A stretch of DNA of 64,000 nucleotides from Siphonodentalium dalli (GCA_032622095.1 CP136062.1:199961887-200025886), one strand, 5' to 3'; counted from the stretch's first letter, positions 21,101 through 28,989 are shown. A program made the numbers and translations. Notes: generated by a model not told the origin, from the letters alone.

Positions 21101-23995
21101 ACTAAACCAGGATATATTAGCAGCATCTGGAAGTCATAACGGAGTAGAACATTCTCGGAATTCAAGAACTTCAAGTAAAGATTCAAGCTTATGTAGTAGC
21201 GGTAATAATTCCTCCAATAATTTACTGTTACAAGCTACGAACAATACACATATTGATGCACTAGCTGACGTGTACATGTATACGCCGCCATCATCACGGA
21301 CTCCATCTGGTGGCTTATCGATAGGCGACAGATCATCAGATATTGCTAACATGGGTAGTATTGTGCCGTTTTCTTCATCTGATGATTCTGATCACCTTTA
21401 TCTGCCCGCGCCACCCGCGTATGTTACCGCAGTCGAGAACTCACCAGTTAGAGATTACTTACCTCCATTAGAACTGTCAGCCGAAGCAATGGAAGTCATG
21501 GAAATTAAAAACCAGAGCCTCCCGACTGACGTCTGGCAGCCCAGAGAAATTGTGGCTGACTCGACCCAAGTAAATGCTTCAGAACCTTCAGCTCTTAAAC
21601 AGGTAATATTTACATAGCCTATATATGTTTTTATACCTCCCGTAACGAACTTTGATATTTCCGTCGATATTTTTTAGTGGCATTTGTATTTCTACGATAG
21701 GTCGATAAATAAACAAACTATTGATATATCGGCTTCATATGATCTAAAAAACACTTGCCAAAGTCAGCCATTTTTCAGCCGTTTTCAACTTTCGCCAGAA
21801 GTCACACAAACGCTCTTTATTTCTACCATATCAGGAACAGACTACCGCAGAATGCTCTTCTGTTCCATGTCGCACAAATGGTTGTGTTGTGTTTGGGACC
21901 CAAACACTCTATTCATAGGTGTATTTTTCATTACTTCAATTTGTCTTTTTGGATAACATAATGCTCGTAGAAAGGTAGTTCAGATATTTATCGACCTATT
22001 TCGATACTGAGAAAAATTCAAAAGTGAATAATATTTTGTGTATTTTGGAGCGCAACCACCATGTGGCTTTAAGCCAATGCAGACTTTTTAAACGCACAAG
22101 AATAGGCTAACCAATAGATTACTCAGAGGTAGATTATTCAAGTAGCTTATTGTGTTGTATTATCTCCATACTGTCAACAGATTTCAAATAAAAAATAAGA
22201 ATAATTTAAGCAGATTTTATGTAAAAAAAATAACTAAAAAGCTATAGATAAATATAAGGAATGAATGTAGTTTGGGTGTGTTTTATTAAGGGATATGTTG
22301 TGGTTTGTTGGAGCACATTTAGTTTATATCATTTTGAATGTGCCCATTGCCCACTACGGTGCAGGAAAAACTTGTAAGTGCTGGAATTTGACTTTTATTT
22401 TTCCAGCATGGAAAGAGTCAGTCTGGAGTAAACTACATACCCACATATAAAAAATAGTTCAGTTTTCATTTCCCAAACCCGGGATTCCTTGTATTTACCG
22501 CCAATCAAAACTTACTCTAAGAAATGTGTTCGCCAATAAAAAACTATCAATATGTCACGTGCTTTTGGTGTGGAAATTCCGAAGGTGTGGCTAAAGGTTG
22601 TTAAAAATAGTATCCATGACGTCATGTTATACCGGAAGAGAGAAATAATTTGTTCTAAGTCCAAGAAATCCACATAAATTGACATTTTTCATAATTTCAA
22701 GCAGATCTGTCTTTAAAATACATTTTATTTTGGAACCTGGATGCTGTTTACCTTTATTGTCGGTAAAACTATCGCCGAACGAAAAGTCACAAACCCTGCA
22801 ACTGTTAATTCCGATTCTGAGAATCGGCTTCACATGGGTTGAAGAGGCCATGACGGCACTGGCACGTGACCATGTTTACACCTGTCAATCACGACTAATT
22901 TGACATTTATATTTAGCGCGGTGTGACGTAATTTGGGGGAAGCCCTCAACTGTCCAGAAATGAAAAGTTGATGGGAGTGCAATAGACTCAGTATCAGTAT
23001 GAATCTGAGTATGTTTACAAAGACTGGGAAAGAGTTGGAGTGAAATAAGGTTTTTTATAGGTAGGGTCCACCGGTCCAGGGTCTGCACTTGTCAAAGAAT
23101 TCTTTTTGGTAAATTTTTTGCCATTTCTAAATCTGTCATTTTTTTTACAAACTTGAAATAAATTGGATCAATATATGAATATAATAATAAAAAGCAAATT
23201 AAGAGAATAAAACTCACAAAAACAAAATAAATAAATTTAGAGAATTTTCATAGTCACTATTTAGAAACTGTGAAAAATTATTTTCTTAATTAATACTTCG
23301 ATTTCTCTCTTGACATTATTGGCTTTTTGTTTCAGCAGTGTTCTCCCAATGACACGGATGAAGGCCCGCTAGCGGAAAGTACAACAAAACGGCAAAAGAA
23401 AACCACTCACATATCAGTTCAGTTCCAAAAAGAGGCTCTTCATCCCGAACTGGAGGAAATTCGCGGTGGTAGAACACATTCGTCGTCGCTTCCATTCATG
23501 ACCGCTCTGTGTAAGGACTGGACATTGATGCCAGCTGGAAGTGACACTCTGACGTCAAAGTCATCTGATTCAAGGTTATCACGGACATCAAATGATCTTG
23601 TTGACTTCCGACGCTTTTCTTCTTGTTTTCCAAGCAGTGCAGCCGACACGATGATATCTGTTCAGTCATCCCGGCCTGTAAGTTGGCATTCGGAACAACT
23701 AGACGAGCGTCTACAAGCGCAACTAGACGCAGTTTGTAAGCAGAGAGCCACTCCTACTGGTGGTTCAAAGGGTCACAACAGTGATCCTGAAAACTCCACA
23801 TCAAACATATCAAATTCCTGGACGAACTCTCTCCATTCTGATTCTGTCCAAACGCAGGAGAGATATTCACCAGAAATTATAGCCAATCAGCTTCACATTC
23901 CCCCGAAACTAACGAGTGGTGGTCACAGTAAAACTGACTCCAAAATGGGACATATCAACCACAAAGCATTTACGGAGACTGTCGGAATTGCATAA
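3037..23995 (+). CDS. FRMD6: FRMD6/willin/Expanded-like FERM-domain protein, 12 coding exons, complete
   Basis: Join of 3037-3132, 6230-6320, 7666-7745, 9111-9190, 9558-9744, 10445-10669, 13209-13280, 14631-14802, 15855-16052, 18060-18179, 20794-21602 and 23336-23995. The total is 2790 nt, 929 residues plus stop, and every junction keeps frame with AG/GT sites. Residues ~14-330 form a FERM module. Landmarks shared with vertebrate FRMD6 are FRVQYYV in F1/F2, FFPSW before VEKRG, HKDL, and RRYRESYI just after F3. A serine-rich motif SDASSNTTSGIVSD (377-390) follows and is also typical of the family. The rest (~400-929) is low-complexity, Ser/Asn/Gln-rich and probably disordered. It contains a PPAY (PPxY) motif at 647-650. 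Family role: apical scaffold upstream of Hippo kinases. A direct link to YAP/Yorkie here is inference from the PPxY. The start is chosen because an in-frame TGA lies at 3016. FRMD1/FRMD6 cannot be separated in an invertebrate. Confidence 0.9.
3434..3545. mobile_element. Type-F mariner-like MITE, left half
   Basis: CAGTAATGCTCTAATTAATC then GAATTATGGGTAACTTTTCA, matching one arm of the complete copy at 28757-28969. The other arm is missing. Confidence 0.6.
3640..4040 (-). repeat. Type-G ~370-bp repeat, reverse copy
   Basis: Reverse complement of the copies at 14049, 17286 and 25124. Shared landmarks are GACTTGTTCGGGTGTGTGAA, a central ATTTAATTAATATATAAGAA and the end TAGTGTTTCACATCAC. Confidence 0.65.
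4975..5640 (+). repeat. Type-H tandem repeat, four units of ~170-180 bp
   Basis: Each unit has TTTCCGGATGATAACTTTAG, ACAGGTCAAGTTCGAATATG, CCGCCCATTTTTGC and GAGTTATGGCCC. Preceded at ~4935 by GTCCGTC-type simple repeat. Further single units are at 58985-59110 and 63060-63340. Non-coding tandem part of a larger element. Confidence 0.7.
5950..6185. mobile_element. Diverged type-D element with TACATGTACCGGTA microsatellite
   Basis: Contains the D internal order (AGAGAATGCACTGGCTTACA, CATTCTCTTGTACATG, then GCATATATAAGAGAATGCAT and GGCACAGGG). One palindrome arm is overwritten by repeated TACATGTACCGGTA. It lies 45 nt before FRMD6-like exon 2. Confidence 0.55.
6230..6320 (+). CDS. FRMD6: FRMD6-like exon 2 (residues 33-62)
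   Basis: Acceptor TTATTTTAG, donor ATAGGTGGGT, phase 0 in and phase 1 out. Encodes VKGKFQEVFNQVAAHLGLRE and following residues of FERM F1, a ubiquitin-like helix followed by the EYFSLAF strand. Confidence 0.85.
7165..7581. mobile_element. Type-J element, diverged copy
   Basis: Shares TTTGATTCGAGTCGAGGAAC and the right end ATTGAGTACCTTTAA with the TTAA-bounded copies at 35459 and 40309. The left terminus is lost. Confidence 0.55.
7666..7745 (+). CDS. FRMD6: FRMD6-like exon 3 (residues 63-89)
   Basis: Acceptor TTATTTCAG, donor GAGAGGTCAGT, phase 1 in and phase 0 out. Encodes DGEFSFVSLEDKVHKHAPKG W, matching the FRMD6 segment with KLYKYCPKEWK. A complete type-A MITE begins only 12 nt after the exon end. 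Confidence 0.85.
7758..7975. mobile_element. Type-A palindromic MITE, copy 2
   Basis: Perfect TTAA on both sides, AACCCTTTCAGTGCC ends, arms nearly identical, and centre GAGCTCTTAGAGCTAGCTC. It sits 12 nt inside an FRMD6-like intron. Confidence 0.85.
8475..8800. repeat. Type-L ~300-bp repeat, copy 1
   Basis: Shares TGTCACTTTATGTGAATTAT-type start, TATCGAAATGT, TGGTGACTTGAAATAATTCA and AATGAATTATTTC with 10783-11080. Each copy holds an imperfect palindrome around AATTATTTC. Confidence 0.55.
9111..9190 (+). CDS. FRMD6: FRMD6-like exon 4 (residues 90-115)
   Basis: Acceptor CTTTTATTAG, donor CTACGGTGAGT, phase 0 in and phase 2 out. Encodes GSGPDGRPLVNVYFRVQYYV, the most diagnostic F1/F2 boundary of the FRMD6 group. 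Confidence 0.88.
9558..9744 (+). CDS. FRMD6: FRMD6-like exon 5 (residues 116-178)
   Basis: Acceptor TTATCTCCAG, donor TGGGTATGT, phase 2 in and phase 0 out. Encodes most of FERM F2 (helical), including ERTTRHQYYLQLKENIL, QLVAYALQKDYG and the terminal FFPSW that matches human FRMD6. Confidence 0.88.
10445..10669 (+). CDS. FRMD6: FRMD6-like exon 6 (residues 179-253)
   Basis: Acceptor TTGTTTCTAG, donor GAGGTGTGT, phase 0 at both ends. Begins MVEKRGSVFLSQNAPLLHKD and covers the end of F2 and start of F3 (HFYRLKKKK, then GVCPKGIEIYE). The lysine run KKKK is a plausible membrane-lipid contact, which is inference. Confidence 0.88.
10783..11080. repeat. Type-L ~300-bp repeat, copy 2
   Basis: Second FRMD6-intron copy: TTTGTATTCATACGCGCTAT, GAACTGGTGACATGAAATAA, and the complementary TTATTTCACGTCACCAGTTC. 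The ends form an inverted repeat. Confidence 0.55.
11140..11275. mobile_element. Type-D element, right part
   Basis: GGCTTACAAGGTCAAGGTAA through GTTAGGCCAATGCATT, GGCTCCCTATGGGAGAC and the end CATGAAAGGGTTAA. The left half is missing. Confidence 0.6.
11545..11935. repeat. Type-K foldback repeat, copy 1
   Basis: Two arms of CATTTGCAGAATGAGGTCCC with CACCCTCTGGGGACCTCATT in between, and mirrored GCTAACAT/GCTAGCAT segments. Related copies are at 13493-13920, 27013-27090, 34140-34350 and 46690-46745. Confidence 0.6.
12644..13169. mobile_element. TTAA-flanked MITE with ACGGGCGGCGTT ends
   Basis: Left TTAAAGATACGGGCGGCGTT and right AACGCCACCCGTGCCTTTAA are complementary over ~25 bp with few mismatches. 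A second inner pair is GAATATTTC/GAAATATTC. About 526 bp, no coding frame. Confidence 0.65.
13209..13280 (+). CDS. FRMD6: FRMD6-like exon 7 (residues 254-277)
   Basis: Acceptor TTCATTTCAG, donor GATGTAAGT, phase 0 at both ends, 72 nt. Encodes DMNGGFKNLISTFLWPDIGK and LNFD. The FxWPxIGKLxF core is the standard FERM F3 (PH-like) signature. Confidence 0.88.
13395..13480 (+). mobile_element. Short LINE-like 3' tail
   Basis: TTTTGCAATAAACTGATTCT followed by repeated GATTCT. This has the form of a 3'-terminal LINE/SINE tail with a hexameric repeat. No coding part is retained. Confidence 0.35.
13493..13920. repeat. Type-K foldback repeat, copy 2
   Basis: Begins TGCAAATAGTGTGTCTGTCA and ends TGACAGACACACTATCTGCT. 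Both strands read CAGAATGAGGTCCC internally. Confidence 0.6.
14049..14410 (+). repeat. Type-G repeat, copy
   Basis: Starts GTGATGTGAAACACTCCGGT, centre ATATATTAATTAAATGCAGT, end ACAAGTCCATAATATGTCTT. No coding frame and no obvious terminal inverted repeats. Confidence 0.7.
14631..14802 (+). CDS. FRMD6: FRMD6-like exon 8 (residues 278-334)
   Basis: Acceptor AACTTTTTAG, donor GAAGGTATAG, phase 0 in and phase 1 out. Ends FERM F3 (KKKFEIRSTG, RKFSYYTESD, KYLLSLCRNTHMFQMNLHPK). The donor is nonconsensus at +5, and a mariner-like repeat half (type F) begins 9-11 nt downstream of the exon. Confidence 0.86.
14811..14912. mobile_element. Type-F half-element next to a splice donor
   Basis: GTAATGCCCTAAATAATCGA to TTGCCATTCATCGGAAAG, one arm only. 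Its first base lies within about 10 nt of the exon 8 donor. Confidence 0.6.
15855..16052 (+). CDS. FRMD6: FRMD6-like exon 9 (residues 335-400)
   Basis: Acceptor TTTAATTGCAG, donor GATGGTCAGT, phase 1 at both ends. Starts DKRRYRESYIYSDAKDL, matching the post-FERM RESYI of vertebrate FRMD6, and contains SDASSNTTSGIVSD. Confidence 0.86.
16082..16481. mobile_element. Type-C TTAA composite MITE, copy 1
   Basis: Ends TTAACCCTTTACCCAACAG and GTTGGGTAAAGGGTTAA with TTAA duplicated. Contains two 69-bp palindromes (16112-16180 and 16260-16328) separated by an A-rich spacer, then a unique right portion (GGCCGGTTTTGGCCGG). Confidence 0.85.
16570..16969. mobile_element. Type-C TTAA composite MITE, copy 2
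   Basis: Same 400-bp structure as copy 1 with very few substitutions. Palindromes are at 16600-16668 and 16748-16816. The copies are in direct orientation 88 bp apart. Confidence 0.85.
17286..17652 (+). repeat. Type-G repeat, copy
   Basis: GTGATGAGAAACACTCCGGT through TAGATTAATTAAATGCAGTG to ATATGTCTTTAA. It abuts the next TTAA element directly. Confidence 0.7.
17653..17897. mobile_element. Hybrid TTAA MITE: A-like ends, B palindrome inside
   Basis: Termini TTAACCCTTTGAGTGCCAGG and CCTGGCACTCAAAGGGTTAA resemble type A. The interior instead holds the 69-bp palindrome (17779-17847) and A-rich spacer of type C, followed by GGTTGATACAAAAATCG of type A. Confidence 0.8.
18060..18179 (+). CDS. FRMD6: FRMD6-like exon 10 (residues 401-440)
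   Basis: Acceptor TTTTATTGCAG, donor CTTAGTGAGT, phase 1 at both ends. Encodes ENREIIIDCPPSRSRNGTPS followed by a basic segment (VRSKIRSGAQK). No domain is recognised. It is placed by phase and strong splice sites. Confidence 0.8.
18279..19675. mobile_element. Type-D TTAA element carrying a nested TTAA element
   Basis: Left TTAACTCTTCCATGACTGGA, right CCGTCATGAAAGGGTTAA. D palindromes are at 18327-18395 and 19558-19625. Between them, at the AATATT..ACCTTGACC spacer, a 1.13-kb insertion is present (next entry). Confidence 0.8.
18405..19542. mobile_element. Nested TTAA element with AACTCTTTCACC ends
   Basis: Ends TTAACTCTTTCACC and GGTGAAAGAGTTAA. Removing it restores the D-type spacer AATATT-A-ACCTTGACCTTG. 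Near the left end is a perfect palindrome GCCCGCTATAGCGGGC (18424-18439). The ~1-kb interior is otherwise unique here and has no long frame. Confidence 0.8.
19770..20152. mobile_element. 383-bp foldback with internal GCGACAAAAT-type repeats
   Basis: Terminal arms TTAGGGCCACTTCCTAATGG and CCATTAGGAAGTTGCCCTAA, extending through CGCTTCTGGCATG. The interior alternates GTCGCTTTC, GCGCACGCCAAAA and ACATGTGACATTT in both orientations. Confidence 0.7.
20794..21602 (+). CDS. FRMD6: FRMD6-like exon 11 (residues 441-710), with PPxY motif
   Basis: Acceptor TCATCTTCAG, donor CAGGTAATA, phase 1 in and phase 0 out. A long open frame rich in Ser, Asn and Gln (MQQQQPHQMYYN; SKDSSLCSSGNNSSNN). PPAY at 21411-21422 is a WW-domain ligand motif. 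Nearby LPPLELS is also proline-containing. The apparent ATG at 20775 is intronic and is not a start. Confidence 0.86.
23336..23995 (+). CDS. FRMD6: FRMD6-like exon 12, terminal (residues 711-929)
   Basis: Acceptor TTTTTGTTTCAG, phase 0, ending at TAA 23993-23995. CAGCAG at the boundary gives a possible NAGNAG acceptor shift of one Gln. Encodes CSPNDTDEGP, HISVQFQKEALHPELEEIRG, a Ser-rich region and the tail FTETVGIA. No domain is recognised, and the C-terminus is not a PDZ ligand. Confidence 0.84.
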   Translation, partial: QCSPNDTDEGPLAESTTKRQKKTTHISVQFQKEALHPELEEIRGGRTHSSSLPFMTALCKDWTLMPAGSDTLTSKSSDSRLSRTSNDLVDFRRFSSCFPSSAADTMISVQSSRPVSWHSEQLDERLQAQLDAVCKQRATPTGGSKGHNSDPENSTSNISNSWTNSLHSDSVQTQERYSPEIIANQLHIPPKLTSGGHSKTDSKMGHINHKAFTETVGIA

Positions 23996-24006
23996 AACAG
24001 AGACAA

Positions 24007-24205
24007 CAGTAATGCCCTAAATAATCAACTCCTTAACCACAGCAGAATTATGGGTAACTTTTCCGGATTTAGTCGGAAATGTGGCTTGTTGCTCTAACTG
24101 AGAGCTTTCCGATGAATGGCAACAAGCCATATTTCCGACTAAATCCTGAAAAAGTTACCCATAATTCCGCTGTGGTTAAGGAGTCGATTATTTAGGGCAT
24201 TACTG
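24007..24205. mobile_element. Type-F mariner-like palindromic MITE, complete
   Basis: CAGTAATGCCCTAAATAATC at the left and its complement at the right, arms meeting at GAGAGCTTTCC. Right flank TA, left flank CA. Just downstream of the FRMD6-like stop codon. Confidence 0.75.
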
Positions 24206-24350
24206 TACCTTCAATGTTGATGAATATAATTTAGTTTCTCAGTTTGATTAATCTGTAGATAGGGTCTCTCTTTCTTGACAGCATCTGCAACAACTGCAGA
24301 TGTTATTCTGAAATTTGTTTTGACAAAATGTTTGCATCAGCCCTTTATTT

Positions 24351-24356
24351 AATAAA
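24351..24356 (+). promoter_or_regulatory. Candidate poly(A) signal of the FRMD6-like gene
   Basis: First AATAAA after the stop codon, 356 nt downstream. If used, the 3'UTR would contain the complete type-F foldback at 24007-24205. Confidence 0.4.
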
Positions 24357-24523
24357 ATACTTATTGACAAATTCATGTAGATGCCTTAGGAAATGTTGAG
24401 ATAGTAATTTCAACAAACAACCATACTGTCATTTCTTGAGCTTATGATCTAAAATATTCCAAACAATGAATAGTATTCCTTCTGAATTTATATTGTCTGT
24501 CGTCTGCTCATATTTCCCAATGT

Positions 24524-24736
24524 TTAACCCTTTCAGTGCCAAGTCCTTTTTTTATATCAACCCATATTTCCTTGATCATTTTTCAAATTTATTGATTATA
24601 ATAATGTGATACATTGTTGGAAAGAGCTCTTAGAGCTCTTTCCATCAATGTATCACATTATGTTAATCATAAATTTGAAAAATTATCAAGGAAATATGGG
24701 TTGATACAAAAAAGGACTTGGCACTGAAAGGGTTAA
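24524..24736. mobile_element. Type-A palindromic MITE, copy 3
   Basis: TTAA on both sides, CCCTTTCAGTGCC ends, centre GAGCTCTTAGAGCTC. Confidence 0.85.
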
Positions 24737-24869
24737 AGTAAGGACATATTGGTCCCTCAGAAACAGTGTATCTTGACATGTTGCATGGAGTATGTTTTAG
24801 GGTATTTGCGACATTCTTGTTAAATTTTTCAATTGAAAAACAATGTGAATGATCAAGCAGTAAAGAGAT

Positions 24870-25935
24870 GCTTGTTTTTCTCAGCATACAGTTTTGTTTT
24901 CATATGATTTTTGGCAGGGCATATAGGTCATATATAGGTCATATACATACTTTCCACATTTTTTATTTCATTAGTAGCAATGGTTAATATCAAAAGGGGT
25001 TTATAGAATTTGTTTGTCTATGAAATGAGAAACATCCATTTGGTAAAGAAAGGTTTGTATCACCAAAAACTACATGTAAATGAGAAAAATCTGTTCTGGC
25101 ATTTGTTACTTGAAAGCAATTAAAGTGATGTGAAACACTCCAGTAGGGTGATTAAATAGAAATGGAGAATAATCCTGCTAAATTTAGTAATTTTTGCAAA
25201 TATTATATCCAAAATGACAACACACATGGTAATTCTTATATATTAATTAAATGCAGTGACTCTTGATGGCGAAATCGTTTTTGTTAGTTTGTCGCCGATA
25301 TTCAGCATAGTTCAAACGATGTTTTCTATGCAGTTGTACGGTCGATTTGCTTGAGATTTTCAGGATGTTAGTAGAATGCTACATTCTTCCAGTTGGCATA
25401 GCGCCTGAGTTCTAACTTATCAGTCTATCACATCAGAACAAGTCCTTAATATGTCTTTATAAGAATATTAACCTCTTCACTGCTTGGCCATTGATGTTAT
25501 TTTTCAATGAAAAATTTAACAGGAATGTCACAGAAACCATAAAACTTGCAAAGGCTATTATCAGACATAACCCTGGAACATCATACACTGTTTAAAATGT
25601 TAAGCTACACTATTTCCGAGGGAACGTTATGAATTATACCTGGCTGATGTTGCCCTGACGTAGGTATGTAGGTACCAATATTATGGACCATGTAGCACAT
25701 GTTGTTCATGTGGACAAATTCTTATTATCAAAATAAAAGTTGCAATGAAGAGAGACCCTCATCTTAATTTTCTTTATGATTTCCAGTCATTATTTCTTAG
25801 CAGACAGTTGTGTTTTCACATGATTGTTGGAAGAGTATATGAGTCATATTCAAACTTTCCACGTTTCATAAGTAGCAGAATTTGGGTAATATCAAAAGGG
25901 TTTATACAAAATTTTTATCTATAAAAAGGGAAATA
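24870..25935 (+). repeat. Pair of diverged ~180-bp direct repeats flanking a type-G copy
   Basis: TCATATGATTTTTGGCAGGG..ATCAAAAGGGGTTTATAGAA (24895-25010) resembles TCACATGATTGTTGGAAGAG..ATCAAAAGGGTTTATACAAA (25816-25910). The type-G copy lies between them. Confidence 0.5.
25124..25465 (+). repeat. Type-G repeat, copy
   Basis: GTGATGTGAAACACTCCAGT, ATATATTAATTAAATGCAGT and ACAAGTCCTTAATATGTCTT. The central GATAGTTGCGTCC segment is deleted relative to other copies. Confidence 0.65.
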
Positions 25936-26565
25936 TGAAAGCATAACTGATGAAATAATAGATTATTAATTCAACAAAAGTTAGGCGCATTTCAATCCCA
26001 CAAGTCATACAATGTCATGAGAAAATATACTGAAGGATGCCATTTCAAATTGTGATGTGAATATAAATTCTAGTGGTGGTGAAGTTCACACAACCTTTTT
26101 TGCACGAGTTTAACTTTTCATTAAAAAGTCCATTCAAAAGATGGAAAAAAATTCTCAATAAATGCTGATAAATGTCCATCTATTGCGCCAAGCCAGTGCA
26201 GTGTGAAATTTCATGTTTGGCATTGTAGAAAACCTATGATTTTTGGACATTCAATCAATTGAGCAAAAGGTGCATTTTGATTGGTCTAATGTTGTCTGCC
26301 ATGATCTGTTGATTGACATGTGACTTGATTTTGAAACTTCTGCTCAGTTTTATCTTCAAAATTATTACCCACGGAACATTTAGTAATAAGGGTGAAGTAT
26401 AATTAGGGTTGACTTATAAGGAATGACTGCTTTAGTTTTTCCAGATCATCGAAAAATAAATACAATTTTTGGGAACGCATGGCAAAGCATATTATGAGGC
26501 ATGTGGCCAGAAATTGCACTTATTTCTCAATGCCCTTAGAAACTAAATTTCATATAAGAAGCCTT

Positions 26566-26722
26566 GCATATATAAGAGAATGCACTGGCCAATCAAAAAA
26601 TCAAGGTCAATATTGTTAGGCCAATGTATTCTCTTATCTATGGGAGACTCACATATATAAGAGAATGCATTGATACAGGGTTTTCCCAAAATTTCAGGAA
26701 GTCCCAGACATGAAAGGGTTAA
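26566..26722. mobile_element. Type-D element, right part
   Basis: CCTTGCATATATAAGAGAAT to CAGACATGAAAGGGTTAA. The first palindrome is partial and the left terminus is absent. Confidence 0.6.
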
Positions 26723-26876
26723 TATTTACACCGTGAAGTTGATATAAAATGAACTGTTGAAAACTGACTACAAATTCTTGTGAAATTCTGTTCTCTGAGT
26801 AAGAGGTTATTCAATGAAGTTACCGGTATATCAAATAATTCAGGGTAAAGCTTATCGAGTATGATTGGTCAGACTA

Positions 26877-27090
26877 CAGTAATGGCCTAAATAATCGACT
26901 CCTTAACCACAGCAGAATTATGGGTAACTTTTCAGGATTTAGTCGGAAATGTGGCTTGTTGAGAGCTTTCCAATGAATGGCAACAAGCCATATTTCCGAC
27001 TAAATCCTGAAAATGTGGGATAGCATCACTAAATTCACCTTCTGGGACCTCATTCTGCATATGACAGACACACTATTATCCGGGCTTGCT
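26877..27090. mobile_element. Type-F MITE broken into a type-K remnant
   Basis: Left arm CAGTAATGGCCTAAATAATC and most of the right arm as far as TAAATCCTGAAAA (27012), then an abrupt switch to the K sequence TGTGGGATAGCATCACTAAA. Confidence 0.6.
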
Positions 27091-27616
27091 GGTGTATATG
27101 AAAGGAACTTGGTCAAGTTGGCTTAAGTTTTGTCCTTGCTTCTGGAAAGCACATTTATTGCACACCCACTGGCTTATTTGTGCGGAATACAGCAAAATAC
27201 AGATGAATTCAAATGTTCAATAAAAGATTGTGTATTGTTCTAGAACAATACAAACAGATTACGTCAACAACGTCATTGGCGACATCAACTTTAACAGAAA
27301 ATTTCTTCACTAAGTTATGAAGTATAGCCAACAATAAGCATGTGTTTGTTCAATTAAATGAAAAATATCAACGTAAATGTTATATTATAATCCACAATCT
27401 TCAAAGTGTGCAATAAACATAGAACAACACTTGGGAACATGTTAACGTTATTGCACTCGTTTGTCGTCCCGCGAGGTAAAACTCGAACTGCCGGTTCTCA
27501 TTTTACCATCGCGTCACAATAAATTCGTGCAATAACGTTAACCAGTTCACACACTTGTGTCGTTCTATCTATTTATTGCATACTGAAATACTCCTTCATT
27601 ATGCTGATTTTGCAGA

Positions 27617-27878
27617 TTAACCCTTTGATGACGGGAGCTGCCCTGGTGCAGAATTACAGATTCTGTGCCAGTTCATTCACTTATATATGCAAGTCTCATA
27701 TAGGGAGCCTTGCATATATAAGAGAATGCAATGGCTTACAAGGTTTAAGGTAAATATTGTTCGGCCAATGTATTATCTTATATGCGAGGCTCCCTATGGG
27801 AGACTATCATATATAAGAGAATGCATTGGCACAGGGTTTTCGCAAAATTTCAGGAAGCTCCAGTCATGAAAGGGTTAA
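27617..27878. mobile_element. Type-D TTAA MITE, complete reference copy
   Basis: TTAACCCTTTGATGACGGGA to CCAGTCATGAAAGGGTTAA, 262 bp. Two tandem palindromes with GGGAGCCT/AGGCTCCC centres are separated by TTACAAGGTTTAAGGTAAAT. Confidence 0.85.
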
Positions 27879-27885
27879 ATGAGCA

Positions 27886-28073
27886 TTAACCCTTTCAGTG
27901 CCAAGTCTGTTTTTTGTATCAACCCATATTTCCTTGATAATTTTTCAAATTTATTGATTATAATAATGTGATACATTGATCAATGTATCACATTATTATA
28001 ATCAATAAATTTGAAAAATGATCAAGGAAATATGGGTCGATACAAAAATCGGACTTGGCACTGAAAGGGTTAA
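27886..28073. mobile_element. Type-A palindromic MITE, copy 4 (short centre)
   Basis: TTAA both sides. The arms meet directly at ATTGATCAATG, lacking the GGAAAGAGCTC segment of other copies. Only 7 bp separate it from the preceding type-D element. Confidence 0.85.
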
Positions 28074-28756
28074 TGTAGCCAGATTGTGTTAAGTTTCCCA
28101 TACTCAAATAATCAGATTATTTTGTTCACAGATGAAAAGATTCTATAAGGAAAAAAAGTATTCATGAATTATATATGTAATGTGGTTGTTCAAATAAGTT
28201 TTCGTCATAACATTAGTTGCCATATATGTATACAGATGCCAATAGTGCTACAAACTGTTGTAAATTATATCAAGATCTGATGACATCACCTTACTGGTAC
28301 CACACGTATGAGCTTCAATGAAAGATGTAGTGACCAACCTTAATTAAAAGTAGAATTTAGAAGACTGCATTACATTGTCCTGTTGAGTTGGTTCATTGCA
28401 ATGACACAATCCGTTGTCTTCGTTAAACTAAGAGCTTCCAATGCTGAAATAAACGCAGTATTTATGCAAATTTCCTTCACTTCACAGACGAAGCCACAAC
28501 CTATGATCAATTGAAAACAAGGAACGGCAGGCACTTAATTGCCATAACGTATTTATAAATAGTTTATTATTCATATCCTAGCACATTATGGTCCTCTGAT
28601 GAATTGGATGCATGCTAGTAATTGCAGGCAGATTTGGCATATCGTGTGAAAGTACCCCCCCCCCCCCCCAAAATAGCGGCTTGGTCATATGGAATTGTGC
28701 ATTGGATAAGCTTTATATAAGTGCAGACCGAGTTCTATGATCGTTTGTTGAACTTA

Positions 28757-28969
28757 CAGTAATGCCCTAAATAATTGACTCGTTAACCACAGCAGAATTA
28801 TGGGTAACTTTTCAGGATTTAGTCGGAAATATAGCTTGTTGCCATTCATCGGAAAGCTCTCAGTGAGCGCTTTCCAATGAATGGCAACAAGCCATATTTC
28901 CGACTAAATCCTGAAAAGTTACCCATAATTCTGCTGTGGTTAAGGAGTTGATTATTTAGGGCATTACTG
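28757..28969. mobile_element. Type-F mariner-like palindromic MITE, complete reference copy
   Basis: CAGTAATGCCCTAAATAATT to its complement, flanked by TA on both sides (28755-28756, 28970-28971), as expected for Tc1/mariner insertions. Nearly perfect arms of ~100 bp. Confidence 0.8.
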
Positions 28970-28989
28970 TATTTCTGAATATTTCCTAA

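Noticed and set aside
20775-21617. 280-codon ORF as an independent gene
   Set aside because: Its ATG lies in the intron before acceptor 20794, and its end runs past the donor at 21603. It is exon 11 of the FERM gene.
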